DNA of 64,000 bases from Methylocaldum sp002005105 (GCF_051027545.1 NZ_CP194902.1:62001-126000), one strand, 5' to 3'; shown: positions 16,775-26,040, counted from the stretch's first letter. The notes: generated from the letters alone by a model not told the origin. A program made the numbers and translations.

Positions 16775-18142
16775 TTACCGCCAGTGTCCCACCGCCTTCT
16801 TCAGCTGCGCTTGCGCCACCTCCGCCTCGTAACGGGCGACGATGGCGCGCAGGGCGGCATCGGCACGATCTGTTTCCGCTTCCAGATACCGCGTCACGCT
16901 AGCAGCGCCGCCCCGATACTGCTCATTAACCAGTCGCAGAGCCTCGTCGGCGGCGGCAGCGCCGGCTTCCGCCACTTTAAGGCGTTGCAGCGCTTCTTCC
17001 AGGGTCGTATAGGCGCGCCGGACTTCATCCTCGATCTCCAGCCGGGTGCGCTGCTCCAGGGCTTGAGCTTCGGTCAGCCGGCGTTCCGCTTGGGCGATAC
17101 GGGCGCTGACCGCGCCGCCCGAAAATAGATCCACCTCGGCGTTGACGCCCAGGGTGACGTTGTCGCGGCTGAACGCGAAATCCGGCGAGCGGCTGTTCTG
17201 ACCGTAAGCAGCGTAGGCATTCACCCGCGGCCAGCGCGCTCCCCGTTCGGCCTGAAGTTCCTCGTGCCGGATCTGCGACTGATGTATCGCGGCCTGCATC
17301 TCGGGACGCTGGGCCAAGGCTTGATCCAGCAGTCGCGCATAATCTTGAGCTGGATGGTCGGCAAGTCTGTCCGCGGGTTCGCGCAGCTCCAGGATTTCGC
17401 CCGTCGTGATGCCGAGGAGCGTCTTAAGCGCCGAACGGGACAATTCGATGGCGTTTTGGGCCTTCAACTCGGACTCGCGGGCCTCCGCCGCGCGGACTTC
17501 CAAGGATAAAACGTCCGCCTTGAGCGCCATGCCTTCCGCCACCCGATGTTTGGTATGCTCCAGTTCGCGCTCGACGGCCTCGATCGAATGGCGCGCCACA
17601 TCCACTTGCTGCGGCGCGGACAGCAGCGCGTAATACGCCGCCGTCACTGCCGCAGCCAGACGGTTGCGAATCGCCGAGCGCTCCAGTTCGGCCGCTTCGA
17701 CGCCCAATTCGGCGGCTTTCTTCCGATAACTATCCTGCCCGCCTCGATACAACGACCAGGTGCCGACGATCTCGGGGCGAAAGTTTTCCACCCAGCCCGG
17801 ATGATTGATATCCACGCCGAAGTTGAAACGACGCTGTGCCACGATATAGGAAAAGGCTTGGGAAGGATCGTCGGAATAGGCGTAACCGACCCGCGCCATA
17901 AGCTTGGGATAGAAGTTCGCGGCGGCTTCGGCAACCTTGGCCTCGGCCTCGCCGATCCGGGCGGCGGCCGCGAGAAGATCGGGATTTTGCTCGAAGGCCA
18001 AATCGATGGCTTCCTCCAGCTTGAGCGGATGGCGAGCGCTTGTTTCCGCCAGCGCGTCTGCGGCAGACCCGGCTCCGATCAGTATCAGACAGAGCGTCGA
18101 ACCCGCGGCCAAAAGTCTCGACTGGAAAAGCTTCAAACTCAT
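16775..18142 (-). CDS. TolC-family outer-membrane efflux channel
   Basis: 455 residues with an N-terminal signal peptide (about residues 1-32, cleavage near ADALAE). The two repeated halves of the outer membrane efflux protein family are visible: LKLEEAIDLAFEQNPDLLAAAARI opens the first and the PEMQAAIHQSQIRHEELQAE region the second. Long Ala/Arg/Glu-rich helices dominate. It forms the trimeric outer-membrane duct for the RND pump encoded downstream. It is the first gene of the leftward operon. A 24-bp palindrome 133 bp upstream of its start is a candidate operator. Confidence 0.92.
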   Translation of the reverse strand: MSLKLFQSRLLAAGSTLCLILIGAGSAADALAETSARHPLKLEEAIDLAFEQNPDLLAAAARIGEAEAKVAEAAANFYPKLMARVGYAYSDDPSQAFSYIVAQRRFNFGVDINHPGWVENFRPEIVGTWSLYRGGQDSYRKKAAELGVEAAELERSAIRNRLAAAVTAAYYALLSAPQQVDVARHSIEAVERELEHTKHRVAEGMALKADVLSLEVRAAEARESELKAQNAIELSRSALKTLLGITTGEILELREPADRLADHPAQDYARLLDQALAQRPEMQAAIHQSQIRHEELQAERGARWPRVNAYAAYGQNSRSPDFAFSRDNVTLGVNAEVDLFSGGAVSARIAQAERRLTEAQALEQRTRLEIEDEVRRAYTTLEEALQRLKVAEAGAAAADEALRLVNEQYRGGAASVTRYLEAETDRADAALRAIVARYEAEVAQAQLKKAVGHWR

Positions 18143-18274
18143 ATCCTGCCTTTGCTCCTCATCGTCTTGCGCCTTGATGCTTGAAAACCGCCAAGTGCTT
18201 CGAAACTCGAATGCCTACCCCGGATCTGTCAGCGCACTCCGTAATGCGAATACCGCTCGATCATGGACAAGCTA

Positions 18275-18298
18275 AAATATAAGCATTTGCTAATATTT
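18275..18298. promoter_or_regulatory. 24-bp palindrome, candidate ArsR/SmtB- or TetR-type operator
   Basis: The half-sites AAATATAAGCA and TGCTAATATTT are separated by TT; 10 of 11 positions pair as an inverted repeat. The site lies in the 317-bp divergent region between tolC (start 18142, leftward) and moaB (start 18460, rightward), at an AT-rich spot where promoters would be. Dyads of this size and AT content are typical of ArsR-family repressor sites, but no regulator gene is adjacent and the class is a guess. Nothing else was recognised in 18143-18459. Confidence 0.55.
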
Positions 18299-18459
18299 AA
18301 TCAAGTCCGCATCCTGCTCGAAAGGATTGCACCCCCTCGGGATGTTCGATAGCTTTTTAATGTTCGCCCCTCAGCCCGCAGTCTCGCGCGGGCGAATGAA
18401 GAGGCCGCCGACCGTTTCACGAACGGAATTTACAACACGTACCACAGGAAAGCATCTCA

Positions 18460-18981
18460 ATGTCCCAGGAAAGAGATTTCGTTCCCCTCAACATCGCCAT
18501 ATTGACGGTATCCGACACGCGCACGGAAGACACCGATGTTTCCGGGAAAAGCTTGATCGACCGGCTAAGCGCCGCCGGACATCACCTGGCGGATAAACGC
18601 ATCGTAGCCGACGACATCTACCGAATCCGCGCCGTGGTATCGGAATGGATCGCCTCCGAGACGATACAGGTCGTCATCACCACCGGCGGCACCGGCGTGA
18701 CCGGACGGGACGGCACACCGGAAGCGGTTTCAGTCCTGTTCGACAAGACTCTGGACGGATTCGGCGAGGTTTTTCGCGCCGTCTCGTATCAAGATATCAA
18801 GACGTCCACGATTCAGTCCCGCGCCGTTGCCGGGGTAGCCAACGGGACCTATATCTTCTGTCTGCCAGGCTCTTCGGGCGCATGTCGAACCGCTTGGGAC
18901 CAGATCATTCGAGATCAGCTCGATTACCGTACCCGTCCGTGCAATCTGGTGGAATTGATGCCCCGCTTGCTGGAGAAATGA
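18460..18981 (+). CDS. moaB: Molybdenum cofactor biosynthesis protein MoaB
   Basis: 173 residues of the MoaB/MogA fold. The pterin-binding signature ITTGGTGVTGRDGTPEA and the loop SRAVAGVANGTYIFCLPGSSGACR are present, as in E. coli MoaB and molybdopterin adenylyltransferases. It probably adenylates or binds molybdopterin late in cofactor synthesis. The start ATG follows AGGAAA. It is transcribed divergently from the RND operon and lies 1.3 kb from moaA, which is on the opposite strand. Whether it is catalytically active like MogA, or inactive as proposed for E. coli MoaB, cannot be told. Confidence 0.9.
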   Translation: MSQERDFVPLNIAILTVSDTRTEDTDVSGKSLIDRLSAAGHHLADKRIVADDIYRIRAVVSEWIASETIQVVITTGGTGVTGRDGTPEAVSVLFDKTLDGFGEVFRAVSYQDIKTSTIQSRAVAGVANGTYIFCLPGSSGACRTAWDQIIRDQLDYRTRPCNLVELMPRLLEK

Positions 18982-19063
18982 GCCGAACAGGGAGTGCGCG
19001 ACGACGCTGACAACTTAAGTAAACACCCATGAACCGCAGCCAACTCGAATCCGGAGCATCCTC

Positions 19064-19744
19064 ATGACCCAGCTTACGCTTGCCGCCTTGTTTTTCGTCG
19101 GCATTCATTTCTTGATCGCCGGCACCCGATGGCGGGATCGGCTGATCGAGAAATACGGCGAGCGGATCTACCGCATCGGTTTTTCCAGCCTTTCGCTGCT
19201 CGGCCTAGTCTGGCTGATTTACGCCTACCGCCGTGCGCCTTACATCGAAACCTGGGGACAGCTCGCGTGGTTCAAACCCGTCGCGGCGCTTTTGATGCTG
19301 GTCGCTTTTTTCCTGGCTGTCGTCGGCTTAACGACACCCAATCCGACTGCGGTAAACGGTGAGTCTCTACTCTCTGAAGCAGAGCCGGCACGAGGCATTC
19401 TGCGGATCACCCGTCATCCCTTTCTTTGGGGAATCGGCCTGTGGGCCATCGTGCACCTGATCGCCAACGGCGATGCCGCAGCACTCGTACTGTTCGGGTC
19501 CTTGCTGATCCTAACGATAGGTGGAACCCGCTCGATAGACGCCAAGCGTCAAAGGCACTTCGGAGAGCAATGGGCGAAATTCACGGCCGTTACATCCAAT
19601 ATACCTTTCAACGCCATCCGAGAAGGGCGCAATCAGCTCAAATTGGGCGAGATCGGTTGGTGGCGCATCACGCTGGCCGTAGCGCTTTATCTCGCAATAC
19701 TGCATTTTCACAGCAAACTATTCGGAGTTTCGCCGCTCTTCTGA
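19064..19744 (+). CDS. NnrU-family membrane protein
   Basis: 226 residues with six or so hydrophobic segments. The conserved features of the NnrU family are visible: VGIHFLIAGTRWR near the N-terminus, LLMLVAFFLAVVGLTTPNPT, and GILRITRHPFLWGIGLWAIVHLIANGD. NnrU proteins are isoprenylcysteine methyltransferase-like membrane proteins, first noted in denitrification regulons. No denitrification genes are nearby, so a nitrogen-oxide role is not supported here. The start ATG has GGAG 8 bp upstream. Its TGA stop lies just 1 bp before the second copy of the dispersed structured repeat. Confidence 0.85.
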   Translation: MTQLTLAALFFVGIHFLIAGTRWRDRLIEKYGERIYRIGFSSLSLLGLVWLIYAYRRAPYIETWGQLAWFKPVAALLMLVAFFLAVVGLTTPNPTAVNGESLLSEAEPARGILRITRHPFLWGIGLWAIVHLIANGDAAALVLFGSLLILTIGGTRSIDAKRQRHFGEQWAKFTAVTSNIPFNAIREGRNQLKLGEIGWWRITLAVALYLAILHFHSKLFGVSPLF

Positions 19745-19745
19745 C

Positions 19746-19900
19746 TTTATTAATCAGGCCCGTAAATACCCTCCTGGTATTTTGGGCCGCCGCCAAGGCC
19801 CGGTAAACGCTTGGGCTTTGGCTCACGCGGCTGGTCGCCGCGCCGGGGCGCATCCCTGCCCCGGATTAACCCGGTCTATATTGATAGGCCGGGTTAATAA
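19746..19900 (+). repeat. Dispersed structured repeat, copy 2
   Basis: 155 bp with the same ends (TTTATTAATC, GGGTTAATAA), orientation and hairpin order as copy 1. Differences keep pairing: the second hairpin reads CCAAGGCCC/GGGCTTTGG instead of CCCAGGCC/GGCCTGGG, where a C-G pair has become A-T and another has become G-T (a G-U wobble in RNA). The last stem has one G-T wobble (CCCGGTC opposite GGCCGGG). It begins immediately after the NnrU-like gene's stop codon. Confidence 0.9.
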
Positions 19901-19969
19901 CAGCACCGGGATCAAGTCCCGAAATTTTGCATCGAAACTTGAGATTCTTGAAATTAAGGAGTCACGGCA

Positions 19970-20176
19970 ATGAACGACGATACTTTCAACATGGACATCC
20001 GCAAGTTCCTGAAAAAGGTCGGTGTGACTTCGCAGCGGGAGATCGAGCTGGCCGTGCACGACGCGCTGCAAGCCGGCAAGCTCGTCGGAAACGAGAAATT
20101 CGCCGTCAAGATGACCTTGGAAGTTCCGGCCCTGAACATCCATCACGTCATAGACGGCGAGATCGCTCTGGAGTAG
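19970..20176 (+). CDS. DUF6494 small protein
   Basis: 68 residues, soluble. MNDDTFNMDIRKFLKKVGVTSQREIE is the conserved start of the DUF6494 family, which is short, widespread in proteobacteria and without known function. AAGGAG lies 8 bp before the ATG. It sits between copy 2 of the dispersed repeat and the convergent moaA gene. The LXXVGVTSQREIE segment resembles a small helix-turn element, but no DNA-binding role is established. Confidence 0.85.
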   Translation: MNDDTFNMDIRKFLKKVGVTSQREIELAVHDALQAGKLVGNEKFAVKMTLEVPALNIHHVIDGEIALE

Positions 20177-20193
20177 TTCCTTCAAACACGTTC

Positions 20194-20213
20194 GTCGGCA
20201 AAGGATTGCCGAC
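20194..20213. repeat. Short perfect hairpin, REP-like
   Basis: GTCGGCAA/TTGCCGAC with loop AGGA, between the convergent DUF6494 and moaA genes. The reverse complement is nearly identical to the hairpin at 12284-12301. There is no T run, so it is not a simple terminator. Confidence 0.6.
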
Positions 20214-20299
20214 CTACGAATGGGTACGGGCGGTGTCCCCGTCCACGCCGCTATAAAGCGATGAAAAACGCTCTAGCGCGCCGCCCCTCGACGGCGGGC

Positions 20300-21301
20300 T
20301 CAGCCGCCGGTAGCGTTCATGTGGCGGAAGATCACGGGCTGTGCCTTGATGTCGAAATAATGCCGTTCGGGCTTGATCGCCATCGAATCGACGATCGCAT
20401 GTTTCAGCTTGTGCATATCGCCGGGATTGGCTCGCAAGACCCGTTTCAGATCTATCGAGTGTTCGTTGCCCAGACAGAGCAGCAACCGGCCTTCGGCCGT
20501 CACTCTCACGCGGTTGCAGGTTCCGCAGAAATTGTGGCTGTGCGGGGATATGAACCCCACACGTGTGTGGGTGCCGGACACGCGGTAATAACGGGAAGGT
20601 CCGCCTGTGGTTTCCGGCGTGGGCAGCAGGACAAAACGCCGGTCGAGATCCCGCTTGATGTCGTCGCTGGAATAATACTCCTCGGCACGGTCGTGCCCAT
20701 CGACCGCGCCCAGCGGCATCTCTTCGATGAAGCTGATGTCGATGTTCTTGGCGATCGCATAGTCGACCAGATCGCTCACCTCGTCATGGTTGCGATTCTT
20801 GAGCACGACGGCATTGATTTTGAGTCGTTCGAAACCGGCATCCAGCGCGGCGTCGATCCCGCGGAGCACCTGATCCAAGTCCCCTATCCGGGTCATCTTC
20901 CGGAACCGGTCGCCATCCAGCGAATCGAGACTGACATTGATGCGCTTTACTCCGGCGGACTTCAGCAGCAATGCGGTTTTTTCCAGCTGCGATCCGTTGG
21001 TCGTCAAAACCAGCTCTCTCAAGCCCCGCAGCTTGCCGATTTCTTGCAATAGATCGACCGCGCCCTTGCGCACCAGGGGCTCTCCGCCCGTGATGCGTAT
21101 CTTTTCGACGCCGAGTTCCACGAACGCCGTGGCGACGGCCAGGATTTCCTCGAGCGTCAAGATCTGAGCGCGGGGCAAAAAAGCCATGTCCTCGCTCATG
21201 CAATAAATGCAGCGAAAGTCGCAGCGGTCGGTGATGGAAATGCGAACGTAACTGATACGCCGCCCGAAGCGGTCTATCAATTGCGCGGGTAAAGCCGCCA
21301 T
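20300..21301 (-). CDS. moaA: GTP 3',8-cyclase MoaA (radical SAM)
   Basis: 333 residues. It converts GTP to 3',8-cyclo-7,8-dihydro-GTP, the first step of molybdenum cofactor synthesis. The radical-SAM cluster Cys27-Cys31-Cys34 is in CDFRCIYC; the second Fe-S site is FCGTCNRVRVTAEGRLLLC (CxxC...C). ITGGEPL and the arginine-rich GTP region are conserved, and the protein ends in the essential Gly-Gly tail (MNATGG). MoaB is 1.3 kb away; MoaC, MoaD and MoaE are not in the window. No Moco riboswitch was recognised in the 125 bp upstream. Confidence 0.96.
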   Translation of the reverse strand: MAALPAQLIDRFGRRISYVRISITDRCDFRCIYCMSEDMAFLPRAQILTLEEILAVATAFVELGVEKIRITGGEPLVRKGAVDLLQEIGKLRGLRELVLTTNGSQLEKTALLLKSAGVKRINVSLDSLDGDRFRKMTRIGDLDQVLRGIDAALDAGFERLKINAVVLKNRNHDEVSDLVDYAIAKNIDISFIEEMPLGAVDGHDRAEEYYSSDDIKRDLDRRFVLLPTPETTGGPSRYYRVSGTHTRVGFISPHSHNFCGTCNRVRVTAEGRLLLCLGNEHSIDLKRVLRANPGDMHKLKHAIVDSMAIKPERHYFDIKAQPVIFRHMNATGG

Positions 21302-21426
21302 AGTCTAGTCATTCCGATCGGGTAGGTTCGAAAGCTTAAATCACGATTTTCCCACGAAGGCGGCCCAATAGCCAAGCAAATCACTCAGGATTTCATCTCC
21401 ATCTTCTTCCGTTCATAAAGTCCCGG

Positions 21427-22632
21427 TTAAGAAACCTCCAGCGCCTTTCGAACGTCCGTCGCCCAGCGGATCGATTCCACGTAAGCGCTCGCCGGTACGC
21501 CCTGTTCAAACTTGCAACCCTGAATTTCACCGGGCTCGGCGCGCTCGAATGCAATCGCGGCGCGGAGCACATCGCCGATCGGGCCGCTACCATGCAGCAG
21601 CGCCTCATCGATGCGGTCATCGAGGTTCAAGTGTCGCAGAATGTCCTCCTTGGGAACGTCCATGACGGCGTCCAGCAGGGAAAATAACCCGGTTATGTAA
21701 TAAAGCTCGGTATTTGGCCGTTTCATTCGTTCGGCCAGCAGCTCGCAGGTTCGCGCCCGTACCAGTGCCGTGGTCAGCAACTCGCGCGGGCGGTAATCGA
21801 CGGAATTGACCAGAATGACCGACGCCCAGTTTTTGATCCGCTGTACGCCGAAGAAAATCACGGCCCGGCGGATCGAGTCGATCCGCTTCGTCACACCGAA
21901 AAATGCGGCATTGACTAATCGGAGCAGCTTATAACTCAGGGTCATATCGCGCGTGATGATCGCCTCGGCCTCGGCGACGTCGACCTTTGGACTTTGGAGC
22001 CGCGCAAGCAGTTCGAGCACGGCCAGGCGGTTTCCCGGTATATCGCAACTGCGCAAATGTCGGGGCCGCTCGAAAAACATGCCTTCGTAATAATCGAAAC
22101 CCAGCTTGCGGAAACGATCGTATTCGTCCGGCGTTTCTATGTCTCTCACCAGAAGATGCAGATTTTGGTCGTGGCGGGCCGTCCAACTGATCTTAAAACC
22201 GTTCAGCTTTCTGGCATCCAGGGAGCAGATCGATACGAAGTCGGCCTCGCGCCTAAGTTCGACCAAATCGCAGGACGGATTATGAAGCGCGATGGTAAAA
22301 CCCTCGTCGGCCAGGCGGGATACGGTTTCCTCCGCCGCACTATCATTCAAGACGTCTCCCGATACCGCCAGAACCACCTGGGACTTCGGCCAGGCCAATC
22401 CTTCGCATACGGTTAAAGAAGTGGACGGCACCCGGAGCATCGCTCGGCTATCGCCGACCAAATCTCTCAAATCCAGCGCCTGGCCGGCCTGCCGCACCGC
22501 TTCGGTCCACCGATCTTCGCTGTCTTTGGTCCCTACGCTCAGAGCTTCACCGCTGCAAAAGCTAAGCTCGTAGCCGTATACATCGAGAGTGTGCGTGTAT
22601 ATGGGCACACGACCGATCAACCCATCGAACAT
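21427..22632 (-). CDS. EAL-HDOD signalling protein with degenerate EAL domain
   Basis: 401 residues. The N-terminal 200 residues match an EAL fold but the catalytic motif is lost: where E-[AG]-L is expected the sequence reads YGYELSF, and the later Asp pair and Lys are not in place. The C-terminal half is an HDOD domain (MTLSYKLLRLVNAAFFG, IDSIRRAVIFFGVQRIKNWAS). This is the YuxH-like architecture. It probably binds rather than degrades c-di-GMP, or works purely as a scaffold. ATG 22632 is chosen because GGGGGAG lies 5 bp upstream. The gene stands alone. Confidence 0.88.
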   Translation of the reverse strand: MFDGLIGRVPIYTHTLDVYGYELSFCSGEALSVGTKDSEDRWTEAVRQAGQALDLRDLVGDSRAMLRVPSTSLTVCEGLAWPKSQVVLAVSGDVLNDSAAEETVSRLADEGFTIALHNPSCDLVELRREADFVSICSLDARKLNGFKISWTARHDQNLHLLVRDIETPDEYDRFRKLGFDYYEGMFFERPRHLRSCDIPGNRLAVLELLARLQSPKVDVAEAEAIITRDMTLSYKLLRLVNAAFFGVTKRIDSIRRAVIFFGVQRIKNWASVILVNSVDYRPRELLTTALVRARTCELLAERMKRPNTELYYITGLFSLLDAVMDVPKEDILRHLNLDDRIDEALLHGSGPIGDVLRAAIAFERAEPGEIQGCKFEQGVPASAYVESIRWATDVRKALEVS

Positions 22633-22777
22633 ACTGTCTCCCCCACCGTATTTCGTCCAAAATGAAACCAAGCAAGAGGCTAGCACAAGAAACTTTCATG
22701 CGCTCGACGTGTTGTCGCCGCGTGGAATGACGACCAAAATCGGCCGACTACCGGTCGTTTAGCCTGCTCCGGAATAA

Positions 22778-22912
22778 TTTATTAATCAGGCCCGTAAATA
22801 CCCTCCTGGTCTTTCGGGCCGCCGCCCAGGCCGGTTACACGCTTAGGCCTAGCTCACGCGGCTGATCGCCGCCCCGGATTAACCCGGCCTAATTTAGAAG
22901 CCGGGTTAATAA
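22778..22912 (+). repeat. Dispersed structured repeat, copy 3 (one hairpin deleted)
   Basis: 135 bp with the same ends and orientation as copies 1 and 2. It lacks about 17 bp that form the CCGGGGC/GCCCCGG hairpin in the others. The last stem is kept as AACCCGGC/GCCGGGTT with a rearranged tip. It lies between the divergently transcribed EAL-HDOD gene and sucA rather than at a gene's 3' end. Confidence 0.88.
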
Positions 22913-23060
22913 CGTAGACTTAGACTGTGACGGACGTGGACGGAAACAACGGACTGCCGCAATGGCGAGAAACGACGGCACCGGTGCCGTGTCGGTCCCT
23001 CCGGCAGCTTGGTAGCAGGAAATTTTCCGGGCTTTATCGGAGATAAAACTCGGCTCAAAA

Positions 23061-23089
23061 TTGTCTTTAAGTATACGCATACGTATACG
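23061..23089 (+). promoter_or_regulatory. Candidate sucA promoter with GTATACGC direct repeat
   Basis: TTGTCT (23061-23066), a 17-bp spacer and TATACG (23084-23089) could form a promoter. The same place holds GTATACGC twice, 12 bp apart (23071 and 23083), within a near-palindrome at 23072-23087, so a regulator may bind over the promoter. The rest of 22913-23187 shows no gene. Confidence 0.4.
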
Positions 23090-23187
23090 CGTCCCACAGT
23101 CTGGCCAAACGGACTGACCACCACACGGTAGGCGCAAGACCTTCGTTTAAAATCTCAAAGAACGGGACGGACACACGAGACAACCTA

Positions 23188-26040
23188 ATGAATAAGCTCT
23201 TACAACTCTTTAAAGACGCATCGGCTTTCAGCGAAGACAACGTCGGTTTTCTCGAAGATCTCTACGAGAGATTCTTGCGGGATCCCGAGTCCGTCGATGA
23301 AAGCTGGCGGGAGAAATTCCGGTCGATCCAGCACGAATTGACAAGAGAGGAGCCCGCAGCCGAAAGAGAGCGCCGCGTCATCAAAGCGGCAATCGGGGAA
23401 TCCGAAGCGGAAGAAATGCTGCGCAAGCAATCCGCTGTAGACCGGCTGATTTATCAATACCGAACCCGCGGCCATCAGTCCGCCGACAACAACCCGTTAA
23501 AGCTATCCCCCCCGGCAGCGCTGAAGGATTTGGACCCTGCCCATTACGAGCTGAGCGAAGATGAGCTGGACCGTCCGTTTTACATCGACATCCTGCGAAG
23601 CCCGGAACGGCTGCCATTGCGCGAGATTCTCTCGATGCTGCGGCAGACCTATTGCGGACACGTCGGTGCGGAATACACGCATATCGTCGACAGCGACATC
23701 AAGCGATGGATCCAAAAGCGGCTGGAAAGCACGCGCGCCCGCGGAAACTTCAGTGCCGAGGAAAAGAAATGGATGCTGAAGCTCCTTACCGCCGCCGAGG
23801 GTATAGAAAAATACCTGCATCGGAAGTACGTGGGCCAAAAGCGGTTCTCGCTCGAAGGGGCGGAAAGCCTGATTCCGCTGCTGGACGATCTGATCCAGCG
23901 GGCAGGCGAAAAAGGAACCAAGGAAATCGTGATGGGCATGGCCCACCGAGGGCGGCTGAATGTGCTCATCAACATCCTTGGGAAAAAGCCCAGCTCGCTA
24001 TTTCAGGAGTTCGAAGGCATATATCCGAACGCACCGCCATATGCCAGCGCAGGCGACGTGAAATATCACATGGGCTTCTCATCGGACATCGAAACGGGCG
24101 GCGGCATGGTGCATCTTGCCCTGGCCTTCAATCCTTCGCATCTCGAAATCATCGATCCGGTCGTGGAAGGTTCCGTGCGCGCACGCCAGGACCGGCGCGA
24201 GGACGAAGACGGCGAGACCGCCGTACTCCCGGTCCTGATTCACGGCGACGCCGCTTTTGCGGGGCAAGGCGTCGTCATGGAGACGCTCAACATGGCCGAA
24301 ACCCGTGCTTATACGACGGGTGGAACCATACATGTCGTCATTAATAACCAGATCGGCTTCACCACCAGCAACCCGTTCGATGCCCGATCCACGCTGTATT
24401 GCACCGATGTTGCGAACATGATTCAGGCGCCGGTTTTTCACGTAAACGGCGACGATCCCGAAGCGGTGCTCTATGTCACCCGGCTCGCTCTCGATTATCG
24501 GATGAAATTCAAGCGAGACGTGGTGATCGATCTTATCTGCTATCGCCGCCACGGGCATAACGAGGCGGATGAACCGGCCGTGACTCAACCTTCGATGTAC
24601 CGGTTTGTCCGCAACCATCCGCCGGTTCGGAAGCTTTACGCCGACCGATTGATCGCCGAAGGAGTGGTAACCCCCGACGTCGTCCAGCGCATGGAGGAGG
24701 ATTACCAAAATGGTCTGAAGAAAGACGAAACATTCCTCCGGCCGATCGTTCACGACGCCATGAGCTACTACAAAACCCGCTGGGATCACTACCTCGGCAC
24801 CGAGTGGACGCTGCCCTGCGATACAGGTTTGCCACAGAAAACGATTCAAGACCTGTCGCAGCGACTGATCGGCATTCCGCCGGGATTTGCCCTTCATCCG
24901 CGTGCGGCGGCGATCATGGAAAGCCGGCGCAAAATGGCGGCCGGGGAAATACCTCTCGACTGGGGATATGCTGAAACTCTGGCCTATGCCTCGCTGCTGA
25001 CCGCGGGTTACGCCGTGCGTTTGACCGGTCAAGACGTGGGACGCGGAACGTTTTTTCATCGCCACGCAACTCTGTATGACCAAGATTCCGGCGATACCTA
25101 TATTCCGCTTCAGAACCTCAGCGACAACCAGGCGCGTTTTTACATTTACGACTCGCTGCTGTCCGAAGAAGGCGTGCTCGGGTTCGAATACGGCTACAGC
25201 AGCTCCGAGCCTGACACCCTGGTCATTTGGGAAGCCCAATTCGGAGACTTCGCCAACAATGCCCAGGTTGTGATCGATCAATTCATCACCTCGGGAGAGA
25301 CCAAATGGGGACGGCTCAGCGGACTGACCATGCTTCTGCCGCACGGCTACGAAGGCCAGGGCCCCGAACATTCATCGGCCCGGATCGAGCGCTATCTGCA
25401 ACTATGCGCCGAACAGAACATTCAGGTGTGCGTGCCGACGACACCGGCCCAGATCTTTCATCTTTTGCGCCGGCAGATGCTGCGACCTTACCGGAAGCCG
25501 CTGATCATCATGACGCCCAAAAGCCTGCTGCGGCACAAATTGGCCACGTCGCGGCTGGAAGAATTGTCGGACGGATGCTTCCGCAACATCATCGGCGAAA
25601 TCGACGCCCATGACCCGGCCAAGATCACCCGCGTCATCCTCTGCACCGGCAAGGTGTTCTACGATCTTCTGGAGACTCGGCGCAAGGAAAACCTTCACCA
25701 CGTCGCCATTATCCGCATAGAGCAGCTCTATCCCTTTCCTTACGATCTCTTCATGCAGGAACTGGCGGCTTACCCCCAAATGAAAGAATTGATCTGGTGT
25801 CAGGAAGAACCGGAAAATCAGGGCGCGTGGCACCAGATCAAGCACCGCTTCCTGAGCCTGCTGGAAAAGGACATCGTCCTCAGCTATGCTGGACGGCCGA
25901 TGTCTGCTGCGCCCGCCGTAGGCCAATTCCACCGGCATTTGGAGCAGCAGAAGAAAGTTGTCGAAGACGCATTGTTTGGAACCGTGCCCCGTCAAGAGCC
26001 TTTAGGAATAGTTCATGCGCATCGAAGTCACCGTGCCTAA
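23188..26040 (+). CDS. sucA: 2-oxoglutarate dehydrogenase E1 component
   Basis: 950 residues, thiamin-diphosphate dependent, decarboxylating 2-oxoglutarate in the TCA cycle. The N-terminal helix FLEDLYERFLRDPESVDESWR docks E2. The catalytic core has GMAHRGRLNVL, the thiamin-binding HGDAAFAGQGVVMETLNM, and YRRHGHNEADEP. The transketolase-like pyrimidine-binding domain includes HGYEGQGPEHSSARIERYLQL. The C-terminus overlaps the start of sucB by 26 bp. There is no clear ribosome binding site at ATG 23188, but homology begins there. The E3 gene (lpd) is not adjacent. Type I methanotrophs have been described as deficient in this activity, so its presence is of physiological interest if the host is one. 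Confidence 0.97.
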   Translation: MNKLLQLFKDASAFSEDNVGFLEDLYERFLRDPESVDESWREKFRSIQHELTREEPAAERERRVIKAAIGESEAEEMLRKQSAVDRLIYQYRTRGHQSADNNPLKLSPPAALKDLDPAHYELSEDELDRPFYIDILRSPERLPLREILSMLRQTYCGHVGAEYTHIVDSDIKRWIQKRLESTRARGNFSAEEKKWMLKLLTAAEGIEKYLHRKYVGQKRFSLEGAESLIPLLDDLIQRAGEKGTKEIVMGMAHRGRLNVLINILGKKPSSLFQEFEGIYPNAPPYASAGDVKYHMGFSSDIETGGGMVHLALAFNPSHLEIIDPVVEGSVRARQDRREDEDGETAVLPVLIHGDAAFAGQGVVMETLNMAETRAYTTGGTIHVVINNQIGFTTSNPFDARSTLYCTDVANMIQAPVFHVNGDDPEAVLYVTRLALDYRMKFKRDVVIDLICYRRHGHNEADEPAVTQPSMYRFVRNHPPVRKLYADRLIAEGVVTPDVVQRMEEDYQNGLKKDETFLRPIVHDAMSYYKTRWDHYLGTEWTLPCDTGLPQKTIQDLSQRLIGIPPGFALHPRAAAIMESRRKMAAGEIPLDWGYAETLAYASLLTAGYAVRLTGQDVGRGTFFHRHATLYDQDSGDTYIPLQNLSDNQARFYIYDSLLSEEGVLGFEYGYSSSEPDTLVIWEAQFGDFANNAQVVIDQFITSGETKWGRLSGLTMLLPHGYEGQGPEHSSARIERYLQLCAEQNIQVCVPTTPAQIFHLLRRQMLRPYRKPLIIMTPKSLLRHKLATSRLEELSDGCFRNIIGEIDAHDPAKITRVILCTGKVFYDLLETRRKENLHHVAIIRIEQLYPFPYDLFMQELAAYPQMKELIWCQEEPENQGAWHQIKHRFLSLLEKDIVLSYAGRPMSAAPAVGQFHRHLEQQKKVVEDALFGTVPRQEPLGIVHAHRSHRA

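Noticed and set aside
24079..25371. 430-codon open frame antisense to sucA
   Set aside because: Shadow of a highly conserved gene; no independent motif or ribosome binding site.
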